A stretch of DNA of 64,000 bases from JBICHN01 sp043101845 (lineage in GTDB: Bacteria > Planctomycetota > Phycisphaerae > Phycisphaerales > UBA5793), in the NCBI GenBank assembly GCA_043101845.1, contig JBICHN010000004.1:382618-446617 (forward strand). Reading direction: 5' to 3'. The number at the start of each line of letters is the position of its first letter. Positions within the stretch are counted from its first letter, which is position 1. The notes beneath the pieces were generated by a model, which was given only the letters and a program-made list of their open reading frames with translations, was not told where the DNA came from and ran no database searches. Below, piece after piece: positions 8,628 to 18,539 of the stretch. The translations under genes and the position numbers were made by a program.

Positions 8628-9992
8628 ATGGCTCATTTACACCGGAAACCGGGATGGACGCCGCGCCGAGTCGCGACGGTCGTCGCAGCGACTGCACTTG
8701 CGGTCGCGCCGGCGGCTCTCGCCCACGATCCGGGGTATGTCATCTACGACCTCGGCACGCTTGGAGGCGCCGAGAGCATCGCGTGGAACATCAACGAAGA
8801 CGGCCATGTCGTCGGCGCCGCTCAGAACGCGGCCGGCGAATGGCGCGCCTGCATCTGGGTCGACGGCGCCCCGTTCGATCTCGGGACCCTCGGGGGGCCG
8901 ACGAGTCGTGCGTATGGAATCAACAGCGCGCGGCAAGTCGTCGGCGAGGCGGACATGGCGGATGGGACCTCGTCCTACGCGACGGGATGGGACCCGGACC
9001 GGGGCACCTTCAATCTCGGCGCTCTGGGTGGGACGCGAAGTATCGCCTGGGAAGTCACCGACGACGCTGAAGTCGTCGGCGAGGCCGAGAACTCGACCGG
9101 GGAAACCCGCGCGTTCCTGCGCGTTGGCTCGAACATGACGGACCTCGGTTTGCTGCCGGGCCACGCGCATAGTGGCGCTTACGCGCGAAGCTCGAACGGC
9201 TTCACGGTCGGATGGTCCGAAGACGCGGCCGGCGATCGCTCCGCCGTGTATTGGGATCGTAATCTCGCTCTCGTGGAACTCGATGATCTCGACGGGCCGT
9301 TCGCCGAAGCCCGGGCGATGAATCGCGAAGGCATCGCCTGCGGCTACGCCGAGTCCGGCGAAGGGGAGATGACCGCGCTCTCGTGGGACAACGGCGTGAT
9401 GATCGCGCTCGGCGGCTTCCCGACGGGCGGTGACAGCTTCGCGTACGACCTCAATGTCGTCCCGGAGTTCATCGGCGAAGCGTACCTCGTCGCGGCGGAC
9501 GAGATGCAGGCCGTCCTCTGGAAGAACGACCGCATCACGAATCTGAACACGCTGCTTCCGCCCGGATCATCGTGGGACACGCTCCTCAGCGCGCACGCGA
9601 TCAACAATGCCGGTCAGATCGTCGGCGTGGGACGAAATTCGAACGGCGAACGCCACGCGTACCTGCTCGACCCGAAGCTCGGGCTCGCGAACCCGATTCC
9701 GGGTGAAGCGGGTGAGCTCAATCTGATCGACGCCGCGGGTGCGACGCCGGGCGCGCGCGTGCACATCGTCTACGGATTCGAATACGGATCGACCGCCGTT
9801 CCCGGGTGTCCGGGCGTGAACCTGGACATCGCGCGGCCGACTCGGCTTGCTTCATTGACGGCGGACGAGACGGGGCATGCGATCATCGAAGTCTTCGTCC
9901 CGCAGGCGGCGCGACTGCGCACGACCCTGCTGCAGGCCATTGAAGAGGGTTCCTGCGAGAAGAGTGTAATCACCATCTGGACCTGGATGTAA
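8628..9992 (+). CDS. Exported HAF-repeat protein
   Basis: The 454-residue protein starts at ATG 8628 behind GGGGAG, with a Tat- or Sec-like leader (RRVATVVAATALAVAPAALA). Residues about 35-360 consist of HAF-type repeats, recognisable as DLGTLGG followed by SIAWNINEDGHVVG, repeated with variations (LGTLGGPTSRAYGINSARQ, LGALGGTRSIAWEVTDD). These repeats fold as a propeller in secreted proteins of unknown role. The C-terminal ~90 residues match the module shared with the neighbouring exported proteins, here with an extra Cys pair (VPGCPGV and GSCEKS). It is the first gene of a rightward run of three exported proteins. Confidence 0.85.
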   Translation: MAHLHRKPGWTPRRVATVVAATALAVAPAALAHDPGYVIYDLGTLGGAESIAWNINEDGHVVGAAQNAAGEWRACIWVDGAPFDLGTLGGPTSRAYGINSARQVVGEADMADGTSSYATGWDPDRGTFNLGALGGTRSIAWEVTDDAEVVGEAENSTGETRAFLRVGSNMTDLGLLPGHAHSGAYARSSNGFTVGWSEDAAGDRSAVYWDRNLALVELDDLDGPFAEARAMNREGIACGYAESGEGEMTALSWDNGVMIALGGFPTGGDSFAYDLNVVPEFIGEAYLVAADEMQAVLWKNDRITNLNTLLPPGSSWDTLLSAHAINNAGQIVGVGRNSNGERHAYLLDPKLGLANPIPGEAGELNLIDAAGATPGARVHIVYGFEYGSTAVPGCPGVNLDIARPTRLASLTADETGHAIIEVFVPQAARLRTTLLQAIEEGSCEKSVITIWTWM

Positions 9993-10063
9993 CGATTCAA
10001 CGGGCGCGTTATTCACATGGAACAGTGGCTCGTTTCGAAATCGAGCCTCAGGAGAAGTTTGAG

Positions 10064-10843
10064 ATGATCAATCGAGTGCGAACGGGGCTGGCGGTGGTCG
10101 CCGCAGCCGCCTTCATGGGCGCCGCGTCGGCGGACATCTGGTACTTCGAGTCGAACCTGACCGGCGATCAGCATGTCCCTTCGACGGGCAGTGAGGCCTT
10201 CGGGACCGCGACCCTCGTGTACGACAGTGAGACCGGGAAGATCGACATCGATCTCTATGTCGAAGGGATCGAACACGCCGATCTGCTGTATGCGCACCTT
10301 CATCAGGGCCGTCTCGGGTTTTACGGCGACATGCTCATGCACCTCGGCAACGGCGATGTGTTCGTGCCTGACGGAAACGGACTGCGACGCACGATCACCG
10401 GCGCCGACTTCCCGCAGGACTTTGACTACGACCTGTTCACGGGCGGAACCTACATCAATGTGCACTCCGTTCAATGGGAAGCCGGCGAGATTCGCGGGCA
10501 GCCGCTTCCGTCGCCCCTTCTCACGCACACGGCGCTGAAGCGTGGAACACACGCAAGCCTTTCGGTAAGCGGCGCGCAGCCGAGCGAGCGGGTGTACTTC
10601 GCCTTCAGCTGGGAGGGTGTGGGCGAGAGCGATCCGATCACCCAGCTCGGTGGCATCGTGCTCGATCTCAATGAACCGGTCACCCTTGCGGGCGTCGGCC
10701 GCGCAGACATCAATGGGCGCGCGGTTTTCGAGGGGTTCGTCTCTTCGAGAGCGCCGGCGCTCGAACTCGCCATGCAGGCGGTTATCGCCCGAGGCCCGGA
10801 CTCGGTGAAGTCGAACACCCAGACCACCGCCGTGATGCCGTAA
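10064..10843 (+). CDS. Exported CHRD-domain protein
   Basis: The 259-residue protein starts at ATG 10064 (ribosome site GGAGAAG at 10051), with signal peptide ending AASA. Residues about 25-150 are a CHRD domain, the beta-sheet repeat named from chordin: LTGDQHVPSTGSEAFGTATL opens it, then IDLYVEGIEHADLLYAHLHQ and TYINVHSVQWEAGEIRGQP close it. The remaining ~100 residues carry the shared C-terminal module (VYFAFSWEGVGESD, LGGIVLDLNEPVTLAG). CHRD proteins are extracellular; no catalytic residues are apparent. It follows the HAF gene by 71 bp and precedes the kelch-like gene by 162 bp. Confidence 0.88.
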   Translation: MINRVRTGLAVVAAAAFMGAASADIWYFESNLTGDQHVPSTGSEAFGTATLVYDSETGKIDIDLYVEGIEHADLLYAHLHQGRLGFYGDMLMHLGNGDVFVPDGNGLRRTITGADFPQDFDYDLFTGGTYINVHSVQWEAGEIRGQPLPSPLLTHTALKRGTHASLSVSGAQPSERVYFAFSWEGVGESDPITQLGGIVLDLNEPVTLAGVGRADINGRAVFEGFVSSRAPALELAMQAVIARGPDSVKSNTQTTAVMP

Positions 10844-11005
10844 GGGAGCGATCTTCGGATTTCGAGCGGAGCCCATTTTGATTCGGAGCTCCGGCTCGGG
10901 GTTCGATCAACCTGATGAACTCGGCGCCCGTACCGGCCGATGACGAACCGGGCGGGCGTCGACGCATTGGATTTCGTCGCGCCGGAGACGAAAGGAACGA
11001 CCGAT

Positions 11006-12655
11006 ATGTCGAAGATCGGGATGCTCAACGGGGAGGGGCGTCGGTATGCGCTCGCCATGGTTGCGACCGGTTTCATCGCCGGAACGGCCGCGGCCCAGGT
11101 GGTCTCGGTTCGCTCGGAGGTCGACTCGTCGCGATCGTTCACGCCTCTGCAGTCGTACACCATGGCCGAGAGCCACGATGGCCTTCTGTTCTTCTGTGGA
11201 TTGAAGAGCATGGGTCGTCACGATCTCGCCCGCGATGGTCGCGAAAGCTTTCCCGGCGAGCATTTCAATCGAAGCGTGCATCTGTTCGATCTCGATACGA
11301 AGACCACGCTCTCGGGCTCGATCGAACATTTCTCGGCGACCATGCTCGAGACCCTGACGGTCACGAATCCGCAGTCCGTGCAGTACGGCGACACCCTCTA
11401 CATCTACGGCGGGTACGGGCCGGTTTCGGATTCCCGGGGCTGGGCGACACGCGACACGGTGACGACCGTCGACCTTGCCGCTGTGCGTGACGCGATCGTC
11501 CAGCAGCAGCCGATTCCCGAGTCCGCCTTCGTTTCGCAGACGGCGCCGCTCGCTCAGGTGGCCGGCGGACGCATTCTCAAGCTCGGGGGTTATCACCTTC
11601 TCGTAGGCGGCGCCGGGTTCATCGGGAATTACGCCGACATCGACAACTTCGTAACCCAGTACTCCGAGCGCATTCATCTCTTCGATCCGAACCGCAGCTT
11701 CATCGATCCCGTGCGCACCTGGGTCGATCCGGAGTACCACCGGCGCGACGGCAATGTGACGCCGATCACCATCGGCCCCTACGGCGACCAACGGCCCGGG
11801 TTTCTCTTCCACGGCGGCGTGTTCAAGCCCGGGAATGAGTTTCAGCCCGAAGCGTGGGAACACCCGCTCACTTTCGATTCGGGCGACATGACGGTCACGG
11901 TCGACCGCTCGTTCGAGCAGATGATGAACCAGTACGAAGGCGCCCGGGTGAGCTTCCACTCGGAGTCGAAGGGTGAAAACTACATCATCACGATGGGCGG
12001 CCTGTCCGCGTCGCGCTGGGACGGATCGCAATTCGTGCCCGACTTCGCGATTCCGTGGGTTATCGATGCGTCAATGATCACGACTCGTGACGGCCGCGCC
12101 GTCGACGAGCGCATCGTCGGCGCCGCGATCAACCCGGTGACGAACACCGAGTTCGTTCCAAACGCGGCGCTGCCGACGAATTCGATCGGCCAGATTCTCT
12201 GGGATGAACTGCCGCCCGGTGAGACGCTTCTCGGTCATTACTACGGCGGCATCGAGGCCCGGAGCCCGGGAAGTTCGGCGATCACCGAGGCCTCATCCAG
12301 GGTGTACGCGGTCTACGGAACGATCGACAAGATCGAACTCGAGGCGACGCCGATCGTCGCCGGCCAGGACGCGGTGTTTACGCTTACGAACGCCGACCCG
12401 GACGCGGGACTCACCTTCGCGTACAGCGTCGACGGCCCGGGCCCGCGATTCGTTCCGGCGCTCCAACTTTCGATCGATCTCACGCCTCCGGTTCGTGTGT
12501 TCGCCCGGCGACGCGCCGACGCGAACGGTGAAGCGACGGTCACCATGCGTGTGCCTTCGAACGCTCCAGCTCGCGAGATCTGGATCCAGGCCGTAATGGA
12601 AGAAGGTCGAGGGTTTGAGAAGTCAAACCTGATCGCCGACACGATTCAAAACTGA
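11006..12655 (+). CDS. Exported kelch-like propeller protein
   Basis: The 549-residue protein begins at ATG 11006 (AAAGGAAC upstream) with a signal peptide ending GTAAA-Q. Repeated segments such as QYGDTLYIYGGYGPVS, LLVGGAGFIGNY and YIITMGGLSAS have the GG-plus-aromatic spacing of kelch blades, with HLFDLDT/HLFDPNR strands between them. The C-terminal ~105 residues are the shared module (TFAYSVDGPGPRFVPALQLS, then ADANGEATVTMRVPS and IWIQAV). A kelch-type propeller of this kind usually binds protein or glycan outside the cell; I infer no specific ligand. Confidence 0.75.
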   Translation: MSKIGMLNGEGRRYALAMVATGFIAGTAAAQVVSVRSEVDSSRSFTPLQSYTMAESHDGLLFFCGLKSMGRHDLARDGRESFPGEHFNRSVHLFDLDTKTTLSGSIEHFSATMLETLTVTNPQSVQYGDTLYIYGGYGPVSDSRGWATRDTVTTVDLAAVRDAIVQQQPIPESAFVSQTAPLAQVAGGRILKLGGYHLLVGGAGFIGNYADIDNFVTQYSERIHLFDPNRSFIDPVRTWVDPEYHRRDGNVTPITIGPYGDQRPGFLFHGGVFKPGNEFQPEAWEHPLTFDSGDMTVTVDRSFEQMMNQYEGARVSFHSESKGENYIITMGGLSASRWDGSQFVPDFAIPWVIDASMITTRDGRAVDERIVGAAINPVTNTEFVPNAALPTNSIGQILWDELPPGETLLGHYYGGIEARSPGSSAITEASSRVYAVYGTIDKIELEATPIVAGQDAVFTLTNADPDAGLTFAYSVDGPGPRFVPALQLSIDLTPPVRVFARRRADANGEATVTMRVPSNAPAREIWIQAVMEEGRGFEKSNLIADTIQN

Positions 12656-12703
12656 ACGGTGTTTGGCCGGTAGAATCGCTGCGCCCCTCCAGAGTGCGCT
12701 GCG

Positions 12704-13369
12704 ATGCCGACCGAAACGATCGAGAACTATCTGAAGCAGATCTACCTCCTCGAGCAGAAGGAGGACGGCGGCCTCGTGTCGATGGGACGCATCGCGGAGG
12801 CGATGGAAGTCGCTCCCGGCACGGCGACCGCCATGGTCAAGCGACTCGCCGGATCGCGGCATTTGCTCTACGAGCCTTACAGCGGCGTCCGACTCAGCGC
12901 GAAGGGGCGCGATGTCGCGTTGCTCGTTCTCCGCCGTCACCGACTCATCGAATCGTTCCTCGTGGACACGCTCGGGCTCGATTGGTCCGAGGTCCATGAA
13001 GAGGCGGAGCGGCTCGAGCATGTCATCTCCGACCGGCTCCTCGAGCGCATCGACAACTTTCTTGGTCGTCCCAAGTTTGATCCGCACGGCGATCCGATCC
13101 CCGATATGGAGGGTCGCGTGCGCGAAGCGTCGCTCATCAGCCTTCCGGCATGCGAACCGGGAGCCCGGGCTCGCGTCGCCCGAGTGCTCGATCAGAATCG
13201 GCGGTTTCTGCAATTCGTCGATGAGCGCGGACTTCGACCCGGCGCCGAGATCGAACTCGTATCGATCGACAGCGTCGCCGACTCAGTGACCGTCCGGGTT
13301 GACGATCACTCCGTGACGATGGGGCGTTCAGCGGCGGCGAAACTTCTCGTCGAAATGATCGGCGCGTAA
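12704..13369 (+). CDS. DtxR/MntR-family metal-dependent repressor
   Basis: The 221-residue length and domain order fit iron/manganese regulators. The winged helix is at residues 5-65 (TIENYLKQIYLLEQ, then MGRIAEAMEVAPGTATAMVK), a metal-binding/dimerisation helix region follows (ESFLVDTLGLDWSEVHEEAE, then LEHVISDRLLERID), and an SH3-like FeoA domain closes it (GLRPGAEIELVSIDSVADS). HEEAERLEH carries the usual metal ligands. Members repress uptake genes when metal-loaded. No transporter is adjacent; it sits between two exported-protein genes and may control genes elsewhere. Confidence 0.9.
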   Translation: MPTETIENYLKQIYLLEQKEDGGLVSMGRIAEAMEVAPGTATAMVKRLAGSRHLLYEPYSGVRLSAKGRDVALLVLRRHRLIESFLVDTLGLDWSEVHEEAERLEHVISDRLLERIDNFLGRPKFDPHGDPIPDMEGRVREASLISLPACEPGARARVARVLDQNRRFLQFVDERGLRPGAEIELVSIDSVADSVTVRVDDHSVTMGRSAAAKLLVEMIGA

Positions 13370-13392
13370 CGCGCACGATCTCGCCGCGCTGT

Positions 13393-14889
13393 TCATTGAG
13401 CCACATCACCCGAGATGACCTCGGTCGTATTGTGCTGCACGGCGGCCTGGAACCACAGGCGGCGTCCGGCGGCCCGGGCGGGCGTCTCCGCGATGAGCGT
13501 GGCGACACCGCTTGCATTTGAACGCCGCGTTCCCATGAGGATGGGATAGTCGATCGCCATCGTCACGCCGAGTTGCGGCGCCTCCCATTCACCGGGGCCA
13601 TGACGGCTGAAGAAGAAACTCACGCGCGTGTCGGGCGGCGCGTTCGTCACGGTCGCCGTCACTTGTTCTCCCACTTGAAGAGGGGAAATGTCGAGACGCA
13701 TCTCGCTCGTGAGGCGCCAGATCTCTCCTCCGCCGTGCTCGACCATGAGCAATTCGCCGCGCCCGTCTTCGCCAAAGGACGCGAGGCTGCGAATCTCCGC
13801 CCCGGTCGGATCGATCTGATGCTTGATGTTCTTGATGTCGGTCTGGCGCTGGTGGCGCGTCGCCATCCAGACTTCGCCGGTGCAGAAATCACCGAAGAAG
13901 TAGGCGCCGTGATAGAGAGGGAGGCGGTCGCCTCGATACGCATACCCACCCGTCACCGAGCATCGGCGGAAGCTGTGGTCATACGCGAACATCGGGGCAA
14001 TGAGCACGCCGTTCGGATCGCAGTCTTCCGGCGGGTTGTAACATTCCGGACCTTCCTGCAGACGCCAGCCGTAGTTGCGCCCCGCGGCGGCGCCGGCGCG
14101 CTGAAAGTTGATCTCCTCCCAGCCCTCCTGGCCAACATCCCCGAAGTAGAAGTCACCCGTCACACGATCGAAACTGATCCGCCACGGCTGGCGCACCCCG
14201 AGCGCCCAGATCTCCGGCAACGCGTTCGGATCGTTCACGAACGGATTATCCGGCGGAATCGAATACGGCGTACCTCCGTCCACATCGACGCGGAGGATCT
14301 TGCCCTGGTACATCTCGAGGTTCTGCGCCACATTGTTCGGGTCGCCGCCAATGGCCTGACCGTCACCGCATGAAATGTAGAGGTATCCATCATTCGGTCC
14401 GAACGCGATGCCGGATCCATAGTGGTCCCAGGTCCAGTTCTCGATGTCGAGAATGATCTGGATGGAATTGATCATGCCGCGATCGGGATTGTTCGGATCG
14501 GTGCGGAAGCGGGCCACCACATAGCGGTTGTTCCGTCCGCCGATCGCGATGTAGAAAAGACCGTTGTTCCAGTAGTCCGGGTGGAACGCCATGTTGAGCA
14601 GCCCGGCGTGCGCGATCGTCGAAATCTGGTTCGACACATCGAGGAACGGCTCGGGGACAATCTGACCGTCGCGGATGATGCGCACCAGCCCCGTGTTCTT
14701 CTCGCCCACGAAGATCCGCTCAGTCTCGCCGTAGGGCGCCGTCGCGAAGGTCGGCTGGATGAATCCGTTCGCCACGAGTTCCGCGCCGAGTCGTTGCGCG
14801 GACGCCGCCGGCGAAAGGGCGAGCGTGAGGAGAATGAGAACCAGAGGCGCTCCGGCGGCGCACATGCCGAATCGTTTCACACGCAACAC
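13393..14889 (-). CDS. Exported PQQ-type sugar dehydrogenase (soluble glucose/sorbosone dehydrogenase fold)
   Basis: The ~498-residue protein starts at GTG 14889 (or GTG 14880), giving VKRF plus a hydrophobic leader ending ASAQ. Residues 30-400 match six-bladed aldose sugar dehydrogenases: HAGLLNMAFHPDYWNNGLFY, GPNDGYLYISCGDGQ, ALGVRQPWRISFD, YFGDVGQEGWEEIN and GRNYGWRLQEGPECY. The family oxidises aldoses with PQQ or acts as a non-enzymatic propeller. The last ~95 residues are the module shared with four neighbours (VSFFFSRHGPGEWEAPQLGV). It converges with the DtxR gene, 23 bp from its stop. Confidence 0.88.
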   Translation of the reverse strand: MLRVKRFGMCAAGAPLVLILLTLALSPAASAQRLGAELVANGFIQPTFATAPYGETERIFVGEKNTGLVRIIRDGQIVPEPFLDVSNQISTIAHAGLLNMAFHPDYWNNGLFYIAIGGRNNRYVVARFRTDPNNPDRGMINSIQIILDIENWTWDHYGSGIAFGPNDGYLYISCGDGQAIGGDPNNVAQNLEMYQGKILRVDVDGGTPYSIPPDNPFVNDPNALPEIWALGVRQPWRISFDRVTGDFYFGDVGQEGWEEINFQRAGAAAGRNYGWRLQEGPECYNPPEDCDPNGVLIAPMFAYDHSFRRCSVTGGYAYRGDRLPLYHGAYFFGDFCTGEVWMATRHQRQTDIKNIKHQIDPTGAEIRSLASFGEDGRGELLMVEHGGGEIWRLTSEMRLDISPLQVGEQVTATVTNAPPDTRVSFFFSRHGPGEWEAPQLGVTMAIDYPILMGTRRSNASGVATLIAETPARAAGRRLWFQAAVQHNTTEVISGDVAQ

Positions 14890-15071
14890 AGCAGAACTCC
14901 GAGAACCTGTGCCAGGATGAGAATCGGATGCGGGCCGACCCGCCTGAGACCACCATGCGCCCGTTCCGGCGCACCCATGATTATGACTTCGCCTGAACCC
15001 GACGGCAATCAGGTTTCTCGTGAAGTCGGTGCGAATGCGGATCTGACTGCTTGAACGGTCCTCGCCGGGGG

Positions 15072-17774
15072 TCAGAAATCGACCCGAATCGGGTCCGGGA
15101 ACGGCGGCGTGAGTGGCGTGAGACCGTCGATCTCCCGCCATCGATCGGCGTCCGGATCGCCGATTCGAATTCGATAGGGGCCGCGTCCGTACGCCGGAGG
15201 ATCGATGCGGCCGCCTTCGAGCCGCAGCGCATATTCAAGTTCGTCGGAGTGTTCATCGAAGACGAGCAGCACGGGATCGTCGAGTCCCGTGACCTCCAGC
15301 GGCGCGAGAATCCCGATCGGCTCGCGGCCATCATTGTCGAATGGCCGGATGACGATGGGCCACCCCTTGTACTGCGCGGTGTCGCCGGCGTCCGGATGAA
15401 CCCAGCGGGGCCAGCATTCGAGGGTGATCGTGCGCTGCTCCCGATCAAACACCACGACGCCGAATCCCGGAGCGCGGTCATAGAGCGCCGCCGGTTCGAT
15501 CCCGGCGCGGAAGGGATTCGCGACTGCGGCGACCGTCATGCGATTGCCGAATCCGTCAAGGAAGTCACCGGTGTATCTCGGATCGCCATCACTCCGGTTC
15601 ATCCCGGGCTCGGGAGGAAACCATCGGCGCGGCCAGGTGTTCGTGATGGCCGGCGTGCTGAACGCGAACGGACCGTCTCGGAAAGACTCCATGCCATACT
15701 GAATGACGGCGCCGAGGTGCTGATCACCCGCGATATGTATCGCGCGAGCCGATCGAAGACGCCGAAGCGCTTCGTTCCGACCGGTCTGCGGCCAGCCGTT
15801 CGAATCCGCGTCGGCCGCGAGCTTATGTGACGACGGGTAGACGCTCTTCCCCTCGATCGGAATCGCGGGAATGCTGGCGCCGCTCGTCGTGTCCGCGGGA
15901 ATCGTCGCGAGATTCGAGAAGATCGTCTGCGAGAGCGCGACTTTCGTCCATGCGTGATTCGACCAGTCGGCGGCCCACTCGTCGAGCATGGCGAGTTGTC
16001 GAGCGCCCAGAAGCTCGGCGCCGTCGACATCGGCGTCGCGCGCCGGATCGAAGTCCGGATTCTGAAACCATCCATTCACCACTCGACCGTTTGGAATCAC
16101 GACGGACGGAGCGCTCTTGAACTGGCGGTCGGCGAGGATGGCGAAGCTCACACCGCCGTATTCAAGACGGGTGAAGTACACCGAAACGCCGTTCGGGAGA
16201 GGCGCCGGGTCATAGGGATCGGGGAGATGGGCGGTCTGCGTGCGATGGACCACATTGACGAATTTCGGGGGCATTCGATAGCCGCCACGATCCTGCGCCG
16301 ACAGATCGGGACGATCGGTCGCGGTAACTCCTCCGGCGCCCCAGATGTTGCCGTGATACACATCATGGTCGTCGGGAATCGTGATCGACGGAATGTCGCG
16401 GGTGAGGTCGCCGAACGCCCAGAGAAAGCGCGACCAGCGATGGAGGTAATCGAGTGTCGCCTTGCCCCGGCGGCGATCGGCCGGCGTGAGATCGCCTTCG
16501 TAGATCTGATCGCCTGAGAAGTAGAGGAGGTCCGGACGGCGCGAGCGCACGGCGTTGACGAGTTCATCGTGCGGAAACCAGACGCCCCCATGGTTCCAGC
16601 GAAGATCGCCCGTGAAGATCTTGTGACAGGTGAGCGAGGCGAGCGTGAGACGATCGGGATCGGCGGGCGTCGTGCGGATGGTTCCGCGATACTCGCGCAC
16701 GGCTCCGTTCGCGTCGGTATAGGACACGAGGTAGGGCGCCTCGTCGGCGCCACTCCAGTCATCCAGGCGAAACAGGAAGGTGTTGGACGCCGGTTCGAGT
16801 TCGGCGCCAAGCACAATCGCCGGCTCTTCGACACCACCGGCAGGGTCGAAGAGATGGAGTTCGGCGTGCGAGGGATCGTCCGGCCCGAGCGGCGCCATAT
16901 GCGCCGTCAGCTTGAGTGCGCCGGCACTTACGGTGTACTGGGTCGCGAGAACCGGACCCCAGGCGCGCTCGGGACGCGACGCGATCTTCTCTCCGCTCAT
17001 TGTCCACTCATCGAACCAGAATCCTCCCTCGGCGCCGCCTCGATGTGAGACGATCGCGATGCAGCCATCGACTTTTTCCGGAGCCACCGAACGGATAACG
17101 GCGCGGCTCAGCGGTTCATCAGGATCATCACCGATGGCAGCGAGACTCAGTCGATATCCGGCGCCGTTCGATTCGCGCTCCGCGGTGAGCTCGAGCGTGA
17201 TCCGCGACCAGGTCGCCCGCGGGCCCGCGAACGCCGATTCGGCCGGCGGAATGAGCGGGGCCTCGTTCGGCCCGAGCGCGCCGCCGATGGACCATCCGCT
17301 CCGCGTATCGGCGCCAACCGCGTTATCGCGGAAGGCGACCCGTCCGGCGCCGTCGATGACCGCGAGAATCCCGCCGTCCGGCGCCGGGCGGTGGTGAGTC
17401 ATCGCCGTGAGCCGGTAATCGACTTCGGGACCACCACCTCCGATGAGGAATCCGGCCCAGGAGTTCGCGTCCGGCCCCGCCGGCGTCGAGAGCGGACCGA
17501 GGTCGATGCGCATCTGGAACGAACCGTCGTCGCTCCGGAGACTGCGCGTGAGCAGGTGCAGCGTGCGCAGCGGAAATCGAGGCGCCGACTCGATGCACTC
17601 GACACGCCCTCCGTGCAGACGCCAGTCCTGATATCGATTCGCGAAATAGTCTCGGCCGATCCAGGGGCGCGTCACACCGTCGACGAACGAATCGCGGAAG
17701 TCGTCCACGCTTCCCCGCGCGACGCTGGCGCCGCCGAGCAGAATCGTGAGCAGAAGACTGATGGTCACCCTCAT
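15072..17774 (-). CDS. Exported PhoD-like alkaline phosphatase/phosphodiesterase
   Basis: The 900-residue protein has a signal peptide (MRVTISLLLTILLGGASVAR). Its N-terminal ~270 residues form a lectin-like beta-sandwich (GSFQMRIDLGPLSTP) found in front of many environmental PhoD proteins. The metallophosphatase part shows DLLYFSGDQIYEGD, TIPDDHDVYHGNIW, DEWAADWSNHAWTKVALSQT and IHIAGDQHLGAVIQYG, which supply the binuclear metal ligands. PhoD enzymes release phosphate from phosphodiesters outside the cell. It is long for the family because of the N-terminal domain. It lacks the C-terminal module of the preceding cassette, marking that cassette's right edge. Confidence 0.9.
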   Translation of the reverse strand: MRVTISLLLTILLGGASVARGSVDDFRDSFVDGVTRPWIGRDYFANRYQDWRLHGGRVECIESAPRFPLRTLHLLTRSLRSDDGSFQMRIDLGPLSTPAGPDANSWAGFLIGGGGPEVDYRLTAMTHHRPAPDGGILAVIDGAGRVAFRDNAVGADTRSGWSIGGALGPNEAPLIPPAESAFAGPRATWSRITLELTAERESNGAGYRLSLAAIGDDPDEPLSRAVIRSVAPEKVDGCIAIVSHRGGAEGGFWFDEWTMSGEKIASRPERAWGPVLATQYTVSAGALKLTAHMAPLGPDDPSHAELHLFDPAGGVEEPAIVLGAELEPASNTFLFRLDDWSGADEAPYLVSYTDANGAVREYRGTIRTTPADPDRLTLASLTCHKIFTGDLRWNHGGVWFPHDELVNAVRSRRPDLLYFSGDQIYEGDLTPADRRRGKATLDYLHRWSRFLWAFGDLTRDIPSITIPDDHDVYHGNIWGAGGVTATDRPDLSAQDRGGYRMPPKFVNVVHRTQTAHLPDPYDPAPLPNGVSVYFTRLEYGGVSFAILADRQFKSAPSVVIPNGRVVNGWFQNPDFDPARDADVDGAELLGARQLAMLDEWAADWSNHAWTKVALSQTIFSNLATIPADTTSGASIPAIPIEGKSVYPSSHKLAADADSNGWPQTGRNEALRRLRSARAIHIAGDQHLGAVIQYGMESFRDGPFAFSTPAITNTWPRRWFPPEPGMNRSDGDPRYTGDFLDGFGNRMTVAAVANPFRAGIEPAALYDRAPGFGVVVFDREQRTITLECWPRWVHPDAGDTAQYKGWPIVIRPFDNDGREPIGILAPLEVTGLDDPVLLVFDEHSDELEYALRLEGGRIDPPAYGRGPYRIRIGDPDADRWREIDGLTPLTPPFPDPIRVDF

Positions 17775-17801
17775 GGCGTGGCTCCCGGCGTCGCCGATGA
17801 A

Positions 17802-18539
17802 TCAAGGGGCGAGAAAGCGTCCCCCGTCGACACGGAGAATCTCCCCGGTGATGTAAGCGCCGCGTTCAACGAGGAAGGCGACCGCGTCGGCGGCGTCTTC
17901 GGGCGTGCCGGGGCGTTCGAGTGGAATATGCGACTCGTACTCTCTGATTTCGACTTCATCCGCGTCGGGAGGCCAGGCGACGACGCCCGGCGCCACGCCG
18001 TTCACTCGTATATCCGGCGCCAGTTCTCGACTGAGGACGCGGACAAGTTCAACGAGCGCCGCCTTGCTCATGCTGTAGGCGCCGTAGGAGCGACGGGGTC
18101 GACCCATGACATGGATGTCGCCGAACGCCACGACGGATCCGTTCGACTCTCGAAGTCGGTCCCGGAACGCCTGCGTGAGAAGAAGCGGCGCGAGCGCGTT
18201 GATGCGAAAGTGCGCAAGCGCATCCTCGGCGGTGACGCGGCCAAACGGGGTTCGATGGTACTGGCTCGCGTTGTGTATAAGGGCGTCAAGCCGGGGCAGC
18301 GTCGACGCCAGGGCGGTCGCCCACGCCTCCACCTCATGCATGTCGTTCAGGTCGAGGCGGTGGGTGTGGATCGTCGCGCCGAGTCGCTCGCACTCCCGCG
18401 CGGTATCGCGCATGTCCTTGTCGGAAGTGAGCCAGGTCGCAATGAGATCGAATCCATCGCGGGCAAGGCGCCGCGCGATCGCGGCTCCGACTCTCTTCGC
18501 GGCTCCGGTCACCAGGGCGATCGGACGATCACCGGTCAC
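17802..18539 (-). CDS. SDR oxidoreductase, pteridine-reductase/FolM-like
   Basis: The 245-residue classical SDR reads ALVTGAAKRVGAAIARRLA at the cofactor site; TGxxxRxG with Arg rather than the usual Gly is the pteridine-reductase signature and predicts NADPH use. HNASQYHRTPF is the NNAG-like strand and YGAYSMSKAALVELVR the YxxxK catalytic pair. FolM-type enzymes reduce dihydrofolate or dihydromonapterin; with the PTPS-like enzyme at 59632 a pterin role is plausible but inferred. The GTG start at 18539 overlaps the stop of the upstream small membrane protein as GTGA, so the two are translationally coupled. Confidence 0.82.
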   Translation of the reverse strand: MTGDRPIALVTGAAKRVGAAIARRLARDGFDLIATWLTSDKDMRDTARECERLGATIHTHRLDLNDMHEVEAWATALASTLPRLDALIHNASQYHRTPFGRVTAEDALAHFRINALAPLLLTQAFRDRLRESNGSVVAFGDIHVMGRPRRSYGAYSMSKAALVELVRVLSRELAPDIRVNGVAPGVVAWPPDADEVEIREYESHIPLERPGTPEDAADAVAFLVERGAYITGEILRVDGGRFLAP

